DNA of 64,000 nt from an uncultured Mycobacterium sp. Its GTDB lineage: Bacteria > Actinomycetota > Actinomycetes > Mycobacteriales > Mycobacteriaceae. Below the pieces are notes generated by a model. That model searched no databases. It saw only the letters and a list, made by a program, of their open reading frames with translations, and was not told the DNA's origin. The stretch covers positions 49,436 to 113,435 of the forward strand of contig FLQS01000013.1 in assembly GCA_900078375.1 (NCBI GenBank), in the 5' to 3' direction. Both the position numbers and the translations under genes were made by a program. Positions 8,450 through 16,281 of the stretch are shown piece after piece. The number at the start of each line of letters is the position of its first letter. The stretch's first letter is position 1.

Positions 8450-8460
8450 AAACACCTGCC

Positions 8461-9492
8461 CTAGAACAGCTCTTTGGCCAGCAGCTCCAACGTGGCCTCA
8501 CGCGCGGGCGCGGTGCGCGGGTCGGTACCGCGGTACGCGGAGGCGACGGGGTTGACCATCACCTCGTCGACGTCGAACTCGGACGCCACCGCGCGGACCT
8601 GCTCGGCCGCCTCCTCCGGTGACCCGACGACGGCCTTGGCCCGACCCGACGCGATGACGGCTTCGGCCTGCGGGTGCATCGTCAGCGCCGCGGCGTCTTC
8701 GACGAGGTCGAGCGGGCCGAGGGGCTGACCCGTGCGCAGCCGCGCCATCATCTGCAGATTCGGCAGCAGCAGCGCCTCGGCCTCGACTCGCGTGGGCGCG
8801 ACCACCGCATTGACGGTCATGAACGTCACCGGCTCGGCGGCCACATCGCTGGGCCGGAACTCCGACCGGTAGGTGGCCAGCGCCTCGACGGTGCCCTGCC
8901 CAGCGAAGTGATGGGCGAACACGTACGGCAACCCCTTGGCGGCAGCCAGATGCGCGGAATACATCGACGAACCCAGCAGCCACAGCCGGGGCTCGTCGAC
9001 CGCCGCCGGGGTGGCCTTGAGGATGTAGTCCTGATTGCGAATCGGGATCCGGACCCCGTGCGCGCTCATCAGCGCCGCGACATCGTCGAGGTACTGGGGG
9101 AAGTTCTCGATATCGGAATCGTCGCGGGTGCCGCGCAGCATGATCGACGTCACCGGATCCGAGCCCGGCGCCCGGCCGATACCCAGATCGATGCGGCCTG
9201 GGGCGGCGGCTTCCAACAGCGCGAACTGCTCGGCGACCGCCAGCGGCGCGTGGTTGGGCAGCATCACCCCACCCGAACCGAGCCGCAGCTGCGTGGTCTG
9301 GGCGGCCAGGTAGGCGAGGATGACCGGCGGGCTGGTGGCCGCGACGGCAGGCATGTTGTGGTGCTCGGCCACCCAATACCGGGTGAATCCCAGCTGGTCG
9401 GCGGTCTGCGCCAGCCGCACCGTGGCCGCCAGCGCATCTCCGGTGGTCTGGTCGGTGCGCACCGGAACGAGGTCGAGGACAGAAAGCCGCAT
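8461..9492 (-). CDS. Luciferase-like flavin/F420 monooxygenase (MsnO8-type)
   Basis: This 343-residue luciferase-like monooxygenase has the start LSVLDLVPV and the family blocks YWVAEHHNMP, LGSGGVMLPNHAPL, PGRIDLGIGRAPGSD and LWLLGSSMYSA. This is the TIM-barrel class using FMN or F420 to oxidise or reduce organic substrates. The substrate is unknown. It is the first minus-strand gene of a pair with udgB, 38 bases apart. ATG 9492 was chosen for the conserved MRLSVLDL start, with GAGG six bases upstream and TATCGT nine bases upstream, a very short leader. M. tuberculosis has a different oxidoreductase (Rv1260) at this place. Confidence 0.9.
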   Translation of the reverse strand: MRLSVLDLVPVRTDQTTGDALAATVRLAQTADQLGFTRYWVAEHHNMPAVAATSPPVILAYLAAQTTQLRLGSGGVMLPNHAPLAVAEQFALLEAAAPGRIDLGIGRAPGSDPVTSIMLRGTRDDSDIENFPQYLDDVAALMSAHGVRIPIRNQDYILKATPAAVDEPRLWLLGSSMYSAHLAAAKGLPYVFAHHFAGQGTVEALATYRSEFRPSDVAAEPVTFMTVNAVVAPTRVEAEALLLPNLQMMARLRTGQPLGPLDLVEDAAALTMHPQAEAVIASGRAKAVVGSPEEAAEQVRAVASEFDVDEVMVNPVASAYRGTDPRTAPAREATLELLAKELF

Positions 9493-9530
9493 AGCAGCCT
9501 CAACGATACGACCGCGCCCATACTTCCCGC

Positions 9531-10358
9531 TCACCCGCGCAGGCCGGCTCGCTTCGCGGCGTCGGTGAAGATGTCGTCGAGCATCGCCGGAGTGAGCCGC
9601 CCGGTGAACATGTTCTGCTGGCTCGGGTGATAGCAGCCCAACAGTTGCCGGCCCGACCGCAGCTCCACGACCACCCCATGGCCGAACTTCGGTTTCCCCG
9701 AACCCGGTAGGTCGTCGGCGAGCAGTCGCAAGGCGGCCTCCCAGCCGAACCCGCCCAGGGTGACGATCACCCGGACCGACGGGGCGATCATGTTCCACTC
9801 GGCGGTCAGCCACGGCTCGCACGTCGACCGCTCGCCAGGCGTCGGTTTGTTGGCCGGTGGAGCGCACCGGACTGCCGCGGCGATGCGGATCTCATTGGTG
9901 CTCAAGCCATCCGCGGCGTCGACACTGATCGGTGAGTTCACCAGCCCGGCGCGGTACAGCGCGGCGAACAGTTGATCCCCCGAGCGGTCGCCGGTGAACA
10001 CCCGGCCCGTGCGGTTGCCGCCGTGCGCGGCCGGGGCCAGTCCCAGCACCAGAATCGTCGGCCGCGCCGCGCCCCATCCGGTGATCGGTCTGCCCCAGTA
10101 CGGCTCACCCGCGAACGAGCGCCGCTTGGCGATCGCCACCTCGTCGCGCCACGCGACCAGCCGTGGGCACGCCCGGCACACACTGACCAGGGCGTCGAGG
10201 TTCGCCAGATCGCCTGCCGTCGCGGCCAGCGTGGCCACCTGCCCGGCATCGGCCGCCACCGGGGTGTCGTGCGTCGCCGGATCGCCCGGCCAGCCCGTCC
10301 CCGGCGGGACCGGCGACTCGAACAGCACCCCGGTGCGCGGATGGGGATGGACGGTCAC
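9531..10358 (-). CDS. udgB: Type-5 uracil-DNA glycosylase UdgB
   Basis: This 275-residue iron-sulfur uracil-DNA glycosylase removes uracil, and in this family also hypoxanthine and ethenocytosine, from double-stranded DNA. Cluster cysteines are visible in [22 protein letters not shown] and STCEPWL. The active-site motif is [19 protein letters not shown], and the C-terminal motif is CYHPSQQN. It corresponds to Rv1259 and keeps its divergent position against the MFS pump Rv1258c. GTG 10358 was chosen because the frame upstream overlaps the pump promoter and loses family similarity. Confidence 0.92.
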   Translation of the reverse strand: MTVHPHPRTGVLFESPVPPGTGWPGDPATHDTPVAADAGQVATLAATAGDLANLDALVSVCRACPRLVAWRDEVAIAKRRSFAGEPYWGRPITGWGAARPTILVLGLAPAAHGGNRTGRVFTGDRSGDQLFAALYRAGLVNSPISVDAADGLSTNEIRIAAAVRCAPPANKPTPGERSTCEPWLTAEWNMIAPSVRVIVTLGGFGWEAALRLLADDLPGSGKPKFGHGVVVELRSGRQLLGCYHPSQQNMFTGRLTPAMLDDIFTDAAKRAGLRG

Positions 10359-10411
10359 CGCTCCACTGTGCCCGCGCGCGCGGCGCTCCGCGCGAAAACT
10401 ACGCTCTGCGG

Positions 10412-11653
10412 GTGGCCAACACGCGCCTTCCCGCGGTGCTGATCCTGTCGTCGACGTTCCTGGCCGCAGGTGCCAACGGAATCTCGATGGTCGCGTTCCC
10501 GTGGCTGGTGCTCCAACGCACCGGAAACGCGGTGGACGCCTCGATCGTCGCGGGCGCGGCAACCCTGCCACTCCTGTTCGCCACGCTCATCGCCGGCGCC
10601 GCCGTCGACTTCATCGGCCGGCGCCGGGTGGCGATGCTTTCCGATGCCCTGTCGGCGGCCGCCGTCGCGGCGATCCCGGTACTGGCGATCGCCTTCGGCA
10701 CCGATGTACTGAACACACTCGTGCTGGCCGGCCTGGCCGCCTTGGGCAACTTCTTCGATCCGGCCGGCATGACCGCGCGGCAGTCGATGCTGCCCGAGGC
10801 GGCCGCCCGGGCGGGGTGGACCCGCGATCACACCAACAGCGTCTACGAAGCGGTGTTCAACCTGGCCTACATCACCGGGCCCGGCGTCGGCGGTCTGCTC
10901 ATCGCGACGCTCGGCGGAATCAACACGATGTGGGTCACCGCCGCGCTGTTCGGGCTGGCGATCCTGACCATGGCGGTGCTCCGACTCGAGGGCACCGGAC
11001 GTCCGGCCCGCGAAAAGCTGCCCGAGAGCGTGGTTTCCGGCGTCGTGGAGGGGTTGAAGTTCGTCTGGCACAACCGGGTTCTCCGCACCCTCGGACTCAT
11101 CGACCTCGCGGTCACCGGCCTGTACCTGCCGATGGAAAGCGTGCTGTTCCCCAAGTACTTCACCGACCGCAACGAGCCGGCCCAGCTCGGCTGGGTGTTG
11201 ATGGCGCTGTCGATCGGCGGGTTGATCGGGGCGCTGAGCTGGACGGTGCTGTCGAGGTTCTCCAGCAAACGCAGGACCGTGCTGACCGCGGTGCTGACGT
11301 TCGGCATCGCCGTCGCCGTCATCGGGTTCCTGCCGCCGCTGCCGGTGATCCTGTCGTTCGCCACGGTGGTCGGCCTGGTCTACGGGCCGATCGGGCCCAT
11401 CTACAACTCGATCATGCAGAACCGCACCCCTGAGCAGCTGCGCGGCCGGGTGGTCGGGGTGATGACGTCGATGACCTACGCGGCGGGTCCCGTCGGGTTC
11501 ATGCTGGCCGGTCCGCTGGTCGACACGTTCGGCCTCAAGGTCACGTTCCTGGTGCTGGCGGTGCCGATCCTGGTGATCGGCGTGCTGTGTCCCTGGCTGC
11601 CGGCGCTGCGCGAACTCGACGACGAACCCGAAGCGCAGCAGGCCCACGCTTAG
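10412..11653 (+). CDS. Tap-like MFS multidrug efflux pump
   Basis: This 413-residue, 12-helix major facilitator protein has the start [20 protein letters not shown] and the loop motif [10 protein letters not shown]. It is recognisably the homologue of Rv1258c (Tap), a proton-driven exporter of aminoglycosides and tetracycline, with shared blocks such as [40 protein letters not shown] and [10 protein letters not shown]. Its position next to udgB is conserved. GTG 10412 has TACGCT at 10400-10405, six bases upstream and without a ribosome binding site, so the mRNA is probably leaderless. The FAD oxidase gene follows nine bases after the stop. Drug specificity here is inferred from the family. 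Confidence 0.9.
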   Translation: MANTRLPAVLILSSTFLAAGANGISMVAFPWLVLQRTGNAVDASIVAGAATLPLLFATLIAGAAVDFIGRRRVAMLSDALSAAAVAAIPVLAIAFGTDVLNTLVLAGLAALGNFFDPAGMTARQSMLPEAAARAGWTRDHTNSVYEAVFNLAYITGPGVGGLLIATLGGINTMWVTAALFGLAILTMAVLRLEGTGRPAREKLPESVVSGVVEGLKFVWHNRVLRTLGLIDLAVTGLYLPMESVLFPKYFTDRNEPAQLGWVLMALSIGGLIGALSWTVLSRFSSKRRTVLTAVLTFGIAVAVIGFLPPLPVILSFATVVGLVYGPIGPIYNSIMQNRTPEQLRGRVVGVMTSMTYAAGPVGFMLAGPLVDTFGLKVTFLVLAVPILVIGVLCPWLPALRELDDEPEAQQAHA

Positions 11654-11662
11654 GATGGCGCC

Positions 11663-13030
11663 ATGGCCGTGAGCGCTCTGGCCGGCCTGGCGGCCGAACT
11701 GCCCGACGGGGTCGTCGTCACCGACCCCGACATCCTGGCCTCCTACCGCCAGGACCGGGCCGCCGATCCCGCGGCCGGCACGCCGTTGGCCGTGGTCCGG
11801 CCCACCCGCACCGAAGAGGTGCAGACGGTGTTGCGCTGGGCTTCGGAGAATCGGATCGCGGTGGTGCCGCGCGGGGCGGGCACCGGCCTGTCCGGCGGCG
11901 CGACGGCAGTCAACGGCGGGCTCGTGCTGTCGACGGAAAAGATGCGCGATATCACCGTCGACCCGGTGACCCGCACCGCCGTCGCGCAGCCCGGCCTGCT
12001 CAATGCCGAGGTGAAGAAGGCGGTCGCGGAGTACGGGCTCTGGTACCCACCCGATCCGTCGTCCTACGAGATCTGCAGCATCGGTGGCAATATCGCCACG
12101 AACGCCGGTGGACTGTGCTGCGTAAAGTACGGCGTCACAACCGATTACGTGCTCGGACTGCAGGTGGTGCTGGCCGACGGGACCGCGGTGCGCCTGGGTG
12201 GGCCGCGACTCAAGGATGTTGCCGGGCTCTCGCTGACCAAGCTGTTCGTCGGCAGCGAGGGCACCCTGGGGGTGATCACCGAGGTGACGCTGCGACTGCT
12301 GCCACCGCAGCCGTCGGCGTGCACGGTGGTGGCCACGTTCGATTCGGTGGAGGCGGCCGCAACAGCCGTGCTGACGATCACCAGCCACATTCGGCCATCG
12401 ATGCTGGAGTTCATGGACGCGGTGGCGATCAACGCCGTCGAGGACAAGTTGCGAATGGGACTGGACCGTTCGGCGGCGGCGATGATGGTCGCCGCCTCCG
12501 ACGACCGCGGGCCGACCGGTGCGCAGGATGCCGAGTACATGGCCCGGGTGTTCACCGAAGCCGGTGCCACCGAGTGCTTTTCGACCGCCGATCCGGACGA
12601 GGGTGAGGCGTTCGTGGCGGCACGGCGGTTCGCCATCCCGGCGGTGGAGGCCAAGGGTGCACTGATGCTCGAGGACGTCGGCGTGCCGCTGCCCGCGCTG
12701 GCGGAGCTGGTCGGTGGGGTGGCCAAGATCGCCGCCGACCGCGACCTGACGATCTCGGTGATCGCGCATGCCGGGGACGGCAACACGCACCCGCTGATCG
12801 TCTACGACCCCGCCGACGCGGCGATGACCGAACGCGCCGGAAAGGCGTTCGGCGAAATCATGGATCTGGCGGTGTCGCTTGGCGGGACCATCACCGGCGA
12901 GCACGGCGTCGGCCGGCTCAAAAAGCCCTGGTTGGCGGGCCAGCTAGGCCCCGAAGCGATGGAGCTCAACCGCAAGATCAAGGCCGCGCTCGACCCGGAC
13001 GGGATCCTCAATCCGGGTGCGGTGATCTAG
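11663..13030 (+). CDS. FAD-linked oxidase (GlcD/D-lactate dehydrogenase family)
   Basis: This 455-residue FAD-binding PCMH-fold flavoprotein has the FAD motif RGAGTGLSGGATAV, YEICSIGGNIATNAGG and the C-terminal FAD-oxidase domain ending ITGEHGVGRLKKPWL and NPDGILNPGAVI-like residues. It oxidises a 2-hydroxy acid such as glycolate, D-lactate or 2-hydroxyglutarate. Which one cannot be read from sequence. It corresponds to Rv1257c. The -10-like TAGGAT (11651-11656) overlaps the stop of the MFS gene and lies six bases before ATG 11663, suggesting a leaderless internal promoter. Its 3' end overlaps the convergent hydrogenase protease gene by 23 bases. A paralogue is at 32605-33957. Confidence 0.92.
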   Translation: MAVSALAGLAAELPDGVVVTDPDILASYRQDRAADPAAGTPLAVVRPTRTEEVQTVLRWASENRIAVVPRGAGTGLSGGATAVNGGLVLSTEKMRDITVDPVTRTAVAQPGLLNAEVKKAVAEYGLWYPPDPSSYEICSIGGNIATNAGGLCCVKYGVTTDYVLGLQVVLADGTAVRLGGPRLKDVAGLSLTKLFVGSEGTLGVITEVTLRLLPPQPSACTVVATFDSVEAAATAVLTITSHIRPSMLEFMDAVAINAVEDKLRMGLDRSAAAMMVAASDDRGPTGAQDAEYMARVFTEAGATECFSTADPDEGEAFVAARRFAIPAVEAKGALMLEDVGVPLPALAELVGGVAKIAADRDLTISVIAHAGDGNTHPLIVYDPADAAMTERAGKAFGEIMDLAVSLGGTITGEHGVGRLKKPWLAGQLGPEAMELNRKIKAALDPDGILNPGAVI

Positions 13031-13490
13031 CGGCTCGCAGCGCCAGCACGCTCAATGCGCTGTCGAGGTTGCGTTCGGCGGCTCGGGTCAGGCCTTGCCG
13101 CAGTTCCCATTGATAGCCGCGAATAGCGAGCAGATACGCATCCGGCAGCCGCTCGAAGCACTGCCGGGCGGTCGCCAGGATCGTCGGCACCGACATCGCA
13201 TGCGAGGTGAAACTGAAGTCGAGCTCCGGTTCGGGACGGCTCACGGCGAACGATTCCACCGCCGGGTCTTTGGTCGCGTCGACGAACAACACCTGGGCGT
13301 ATCGGCTTATCAGATCGGCATCTTCGAGATTGAGTTGGTAGGTGCGGCGCAGACAAGCACGCGGTTTGTGCGGCCACCCCTCGAGCCGGTCGATGAACGC
13401 CCAGCCCAGTCCGTCGTCTTCACGGCCGGCGTTGCCGATGCCGTAGATCAGGCAGTCTGGGCGGTCCAGGGCCTCACCGAGTCTGTTCAT
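13008..13490 (-). CDS. hoxW: Hydrogenase maturation protease HoxW
   Basis: This 160-residue member of the HyaD/HycI/HoxW endopeptidase family removes the C-terminal extension of the [NiFe]-hydrogenase large subunit after nickel insertion. The start has the family motif YGIGNAGREDDGLGWAF, with nickel-sensing acidic residues, then VLFVDATKD and SFTSHAMSVPTIL, with the conserved His. Its start lies inside the 3' end of hoxH (17-base overlap), so it is translationally coupled to its own substrate. It is the last gene of the hox operon and runs 23 bases into the convergent FAD oxidase gene. Confidence 0.9.
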   Translation of the reverse strand: MNRLGEALDRPDCLIYGIGNAGREDDGLGWAFIDRLEGWPHKPRACLRRTYQLNLEDADLISRYAQVLFVDATKDPAVESFAVSRPEPELDFSFTSHAMSVPTILATARQCFERLPDAYLLAIRGYQWELRQGLTRAAERNLDSALSVLALRAARSPHPD

Positions 13491-14928
13491 TGATCACCCG
13501 CCCGCGCGCATCCACCAAGGTGACGATCAGCGGCATCTCCCCCAACGCATGGGTGGCACAGCTCAGGCACGGGTCGTAGGCACGGATACCCACCTCGATG
13601 GCATTCATCATGCCCTCGGTGATCTCCGTCTTGCCGCCGAGATAGTCCTCGGCGACGCTGCGCACCGTCCGGTTGAGCACCTGGTTGTTCTGGGTGGTGG
13701 CGACGATCAAGTTGGCAAAGGTGATGTTCCCCTCCCGATCGGCACGGTAGTGGTGCAGCAGCGAACCCCGCGGGGCTTCCACCACACCGACCCCCTCACC
13801 GACCCACGCGTGCTCGCCCGGTGACACCACAAGATCGTCCTTGCAGATGTCGGGGTCGCCGAGCAGATTCTTGACCACCTCGGCGGCATGAATGATCTCG
13901 ATTGTCCGCGCCCAATTGGTGTGCAGCGTCATGGTATTGGCGCTGCCACCGGTGTAGGCATGGAACCTCTCGAGCGCTTCGGCAGCGATCGGGGTCGGGA
14001 GGGTCTTCGTGACATTGAGCCGGGCCAGCGGCCCAACCCGGACCGAACCCGCTTCGCGGCCCAGGTCGGTGAGGAACGGGAACTTCATGTAGGTCCACTT
14101 CTCGACGCCTTCGGAGAAGTGGTCCAGATAGTCTCGGTAATCGAACTCCCGCACGACATTCTTGCCGTCATCGACAACCCTGAGTCGGCCGTCGTAGTAG
14201 TCGACGTTGCCGTCGTCGTCGACCAGGGACATGTTCAGCGCAGGCACTTTAGCGAAAGCGTCGACCTCACCGCGATGCTGCTCGTGGAAGTCGTAGAACA
14301 TCTGCAACCCGAGCTGGGCGTCCTCGATGACCTGGTCGACCGAGGGCAATCCGTCCCCACCGCGCAGGAACCGGTCCACATCGGCGGGGGTGAGGCTCTT
14401 GTTCACGCCGCCAGGGACCGACGAGATTCCGTGCATACGTTTTCCGAAGACCGCCTCGATGACCTCTTGCCCCCACTTACGCAGCCGGACAACGCGTTTG
14501 ACGAGATCAGGATTGGCCTCGATCAACCCGATGAAGTTGCGTTTCTCCGGAGCGGCGTCGATTCCAAACAGCATCTCCGGCACCACGAGATAGAAGTAGG
14601 CCGTGACATGCGACTGCAGCATCTGCGCGTAATGGCCCAGCCGCCGCATTTTCACCGCGGTCGGGGTGAGCGCGGTTCCCGCCCCGATCATGTCGTCGAG
14701 GACCTTCGCCCCGGCCAGGTGGTGGCTGACGAAGCAGATCCCGCAGATCCGCTGCATCAGGACCGGCGCCTCCCAATACGGATGGCCCTGGAGGAATCGC
14801 TCGTAGCCCCGGAACTCCACCACGTGCAGCCTGGCGTCGGTCACGTTGTGGTTGTCGTCGATTTCGATGACGACCTTTCCATGTCCCTCGATGCGGGTGA
14901 CCGGATCGATGACGAGTGTCGTTGCCAT
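13474..14928 (-). CDS. hoxH: NAD-coupled [NiFe]-hydrogenase large subunit HoxH
   Basis: This 484-residue catalytic subunit of a bidirectional soluble hydrogenase (group 3d) binds the NiFe(CN)2CO centre. Both nickel motifs are intact: RICGICFVSHH near residue 61 and DPCLSCATH near the C-terminus. The sequence continues ALGEMPLIV to a 24-residue tail that HoxW should remove after the His. Other family blocks are PVTRIEGHGKV and FRGYERFLQGHPYWEAP. It follows hoxY by 13 bases and overlaps hoxW. The gene order F-U-Y-H-W is that of the Ralstonia and Rhodococcus soluble hydrogenases. No nickel-insertion (hyp) genes are in the window and must be elsewhere. Confidence 0.95.
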   Translation of the reverse strand: MATTLVIDPVTRIEGHGKVVIEIDDNHNVTDARLHVVEFRGYERFLQGHPYWEAPVLMQRICGICFVSHHLAGAKVLDDMIGAGTALTPTAVKMRRLGHYAQMLQSHVTAYFYLVVPEMLFGIDAAPEKRNFIGLIEANPDLVKRVVRLRKWGQEVIEAVFGKRMHGISSVPGGVNKSLTPADVDRFLRGGDGLPSVDQVIEDAQLGLQMFYDFHEQHRGEVDAFAKVPALNMSLVDDDGNVDYYDGRLRVVDDGKNVVREFDYRDYLDHFSEGVEKWTYMKFPFLTDLGREAGSVRVGPLARLNVTKTLPTPIAAEALERFHAYTGGSANTMTLHTNWARTIEIIHAAEVVKNLLGDPDICKDDLVVSPGEHAWVGEGVGVVEAPRGSLLHHYRADREGNITFANLIVATTQNNQVLNRTVRSVAEDYLGGKTEITEGMMNAIEVGIRAYDPCLSCATHALGEMPLIVTLVDARGRVINEQTR

Positions 14929-14941
14929 GGTGAGGAATTCC

Positions 14942-15571
14942 CTAGTCGAAGTGATGGAGCGACGTCGGCAGAGCCACTGGTCGCCCCTCGATCAGATCCT
15001 CGAGGACGTCGAGGATCGCGTCGGCGCTCGGCGGGCAGCCCGGGATGAAGTAGTCCATATGGACGACTTCGTGGCACGGATACACGTTGTTGGTCAAGAT
15101 TGGGAGGTGTTTGCCGTAGGGCACGACCGGTTCCGCACCCGGCACCGCAGTCGCCGAATCGACGTATGCCTCGGCCAGACAATCGTTGAGCCCGACCAGA
15201 TTTCGTAGCGCCGGGACGCCGCCCCAGATAGCACAGGCGCCGACCGAGATGAGAACGTCGCAGTTGTCCCGAAAATGGCGCAGCGTCTCGATGTTCTCGT
15301 CGTTGGCCACCCCACCCTCGATGAACCCGATCGCACACCGTTCAGGAATGCGTTTGATATCGGTGAACGACGACCGCAGGATGGTGATCTTGTCCAGCAG
15401 CCCGATCATCCGCTCGTCGATGTCGAGCAAGGACAAGCTGCACCCCCAGCAACCACACAGGCTGATCATCGAGACCTTGATCTTCCCGGCGCGCAGCGCG
15501 GCCAGCTCCGGATCGAGGGGCGTCGCCGGAAGTTCATGCGAGGCAATCTCGTTGGCGTCATGCTTCGTCAC
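14942..15571 (-). CDS. hoxY: NAD-coupled [NiFe]-hydrogenase small subunit HoxY
   Basis: This 209-residue small subunit carries one proximal 4Fe-4S cluster and passes electrons from HoxH to the diaphorase pair HoxFU. Cluster ligands are visible as CGCWGC, SVGACAIWGG and YFIPGCPPSAD. The protein is short, as expected for soluble group 3 enzymes that lack the Tat signal and extra clusters of membrane-bound hydrogenases. It starts GTG at 15571, overlapping the hoxU stop by four bases (GTGA), and precedes hoxH by 13 bases. Confidence 0.94.
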   Translation of the reverse strand: MTKHDANEIASHELPATPLDPELAALRAGKIKVSMISLCGCWGCSLSLLDIDERMIGLLDKITILRSSFTDIKRIPERCAIGFIEGGVANDENIETLRHFRDNCDVLISVGACAIWGGVPALRNLVGLNDCLAEAYVDSATAVPGAEPVVPYGKHLPILTNNVYPCHEVVHMDYFIPGCPPSADAILDVLEDLIEGRPVALPTSLHHFD

Positions 15572-16281
15572 TGGACCTGCCCCCGTGATGGTTCGAGCGC
15601 TCGGTCGCGCACCGATTCGATCTCGAAGCGGCGCTCGCCGATGGGGTCGTCGTAACCAACCCCCTTCTTCAGAATCGTCCCGACGGGGCAGATGCCGACC
15701 GCCTCGTCGACCTGTTCCGGCGGCATCTTGTCAGCCAGCTCGGCGTCGATCTCGATACGGGCATGGGTGCCGCGCCCGCTGATGCTGAAGATCTTCTTGC
15801 CGGTCTCGCGATCCCGGACGAACTCGACACAGCGCTGGCAGAAGATGCAGCGGTCCCGGTCGAGCCAAATGGTTTCCGACGCATGGTCAGCCACTCGTTT
15901 CGGGAACTGGTACGGGAAGCGCGACACCGTCATATCCACCTCGTAGGCGACGGCCTGCAACGTGCACCGGCCGGACTTCTCACAGCTCGGACAGTTGTGG
16001 TTGCCCTCGGAGAACAGTATTTCGACCAGCGCCTTGCGCGCGTCTACGGCGTCGGGAACGTCGACCTCGACCCGCATTCCGGCGCTGACCCTGACCGTGC
16101 ACGCGGTGGTCATCGAACCGTTGACCTTGACCGAACAAGCTCGACACGTGCCCAAGGCCGGATGCTGCGGCAGGTAACACAATGTCGGGATGTAGACACC
16201 GGCCTGCGCGGCGACGTCGACGAGCGTCGCACCCTCCTCGGCCCTGACGGTGGTGCCGTCGATCTCGATCTCGATCGTCAC
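15568..16281 (-). CDS. hoxU: Hydrogenase diaphorase iron-sulfur subunit HoxU
   Basis: This 237-residue NuoG-N-like subunit wires HoxY to HoxF. An N-terminal plant-type 2Fe-2S domain is visible (CYLPQHPALGTCRACSVKV, then TTACT), followed by the HNCPSCEKSGRC motif for a His/Cys-ligated cluster and DRCIFCQRCVEFVRD plus GICPVGTI for 4Fe-4S. GTG 16281 was chosen: it overlaps the hoxF stop in GTGA, and the protein then begins VTIEIEIDGTTV like its family. The operon-wide four-base overlaps indicate translational coupling. Confidence 0.93.
   Translation of the reverse strand: MTIEIEIDGTTVRAEEGATLVDVAAQAGVYIPTLCYLPQHPALGTCRACSVKVNGSMTTACTVRVSAGMRVEVDVPDAVDARKALVEILFSEGNHNCPSCEKSGRCTLQAVAYEVDMTVSRFPYQFPKRVADHASETIWLDRDRCIFCQRCVEFVRDRETGKKIFSISGRGTHARIEIDAELADKMPPEQVDEAVGICPVGTILKKGVGYDDPIGERRFEIESVRDRALEPSRGQVQ

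Noticed and set aside
10355..12904. Very long minus-strand open frame (849 codons) opposite the MFS pump and FAD oxidase
   Set aside because: Antisense to two clearly conserved genes; its peptide is low-complexity Arg/Gly/His-rich as expected from the opposite strand of GC-rich DNA.
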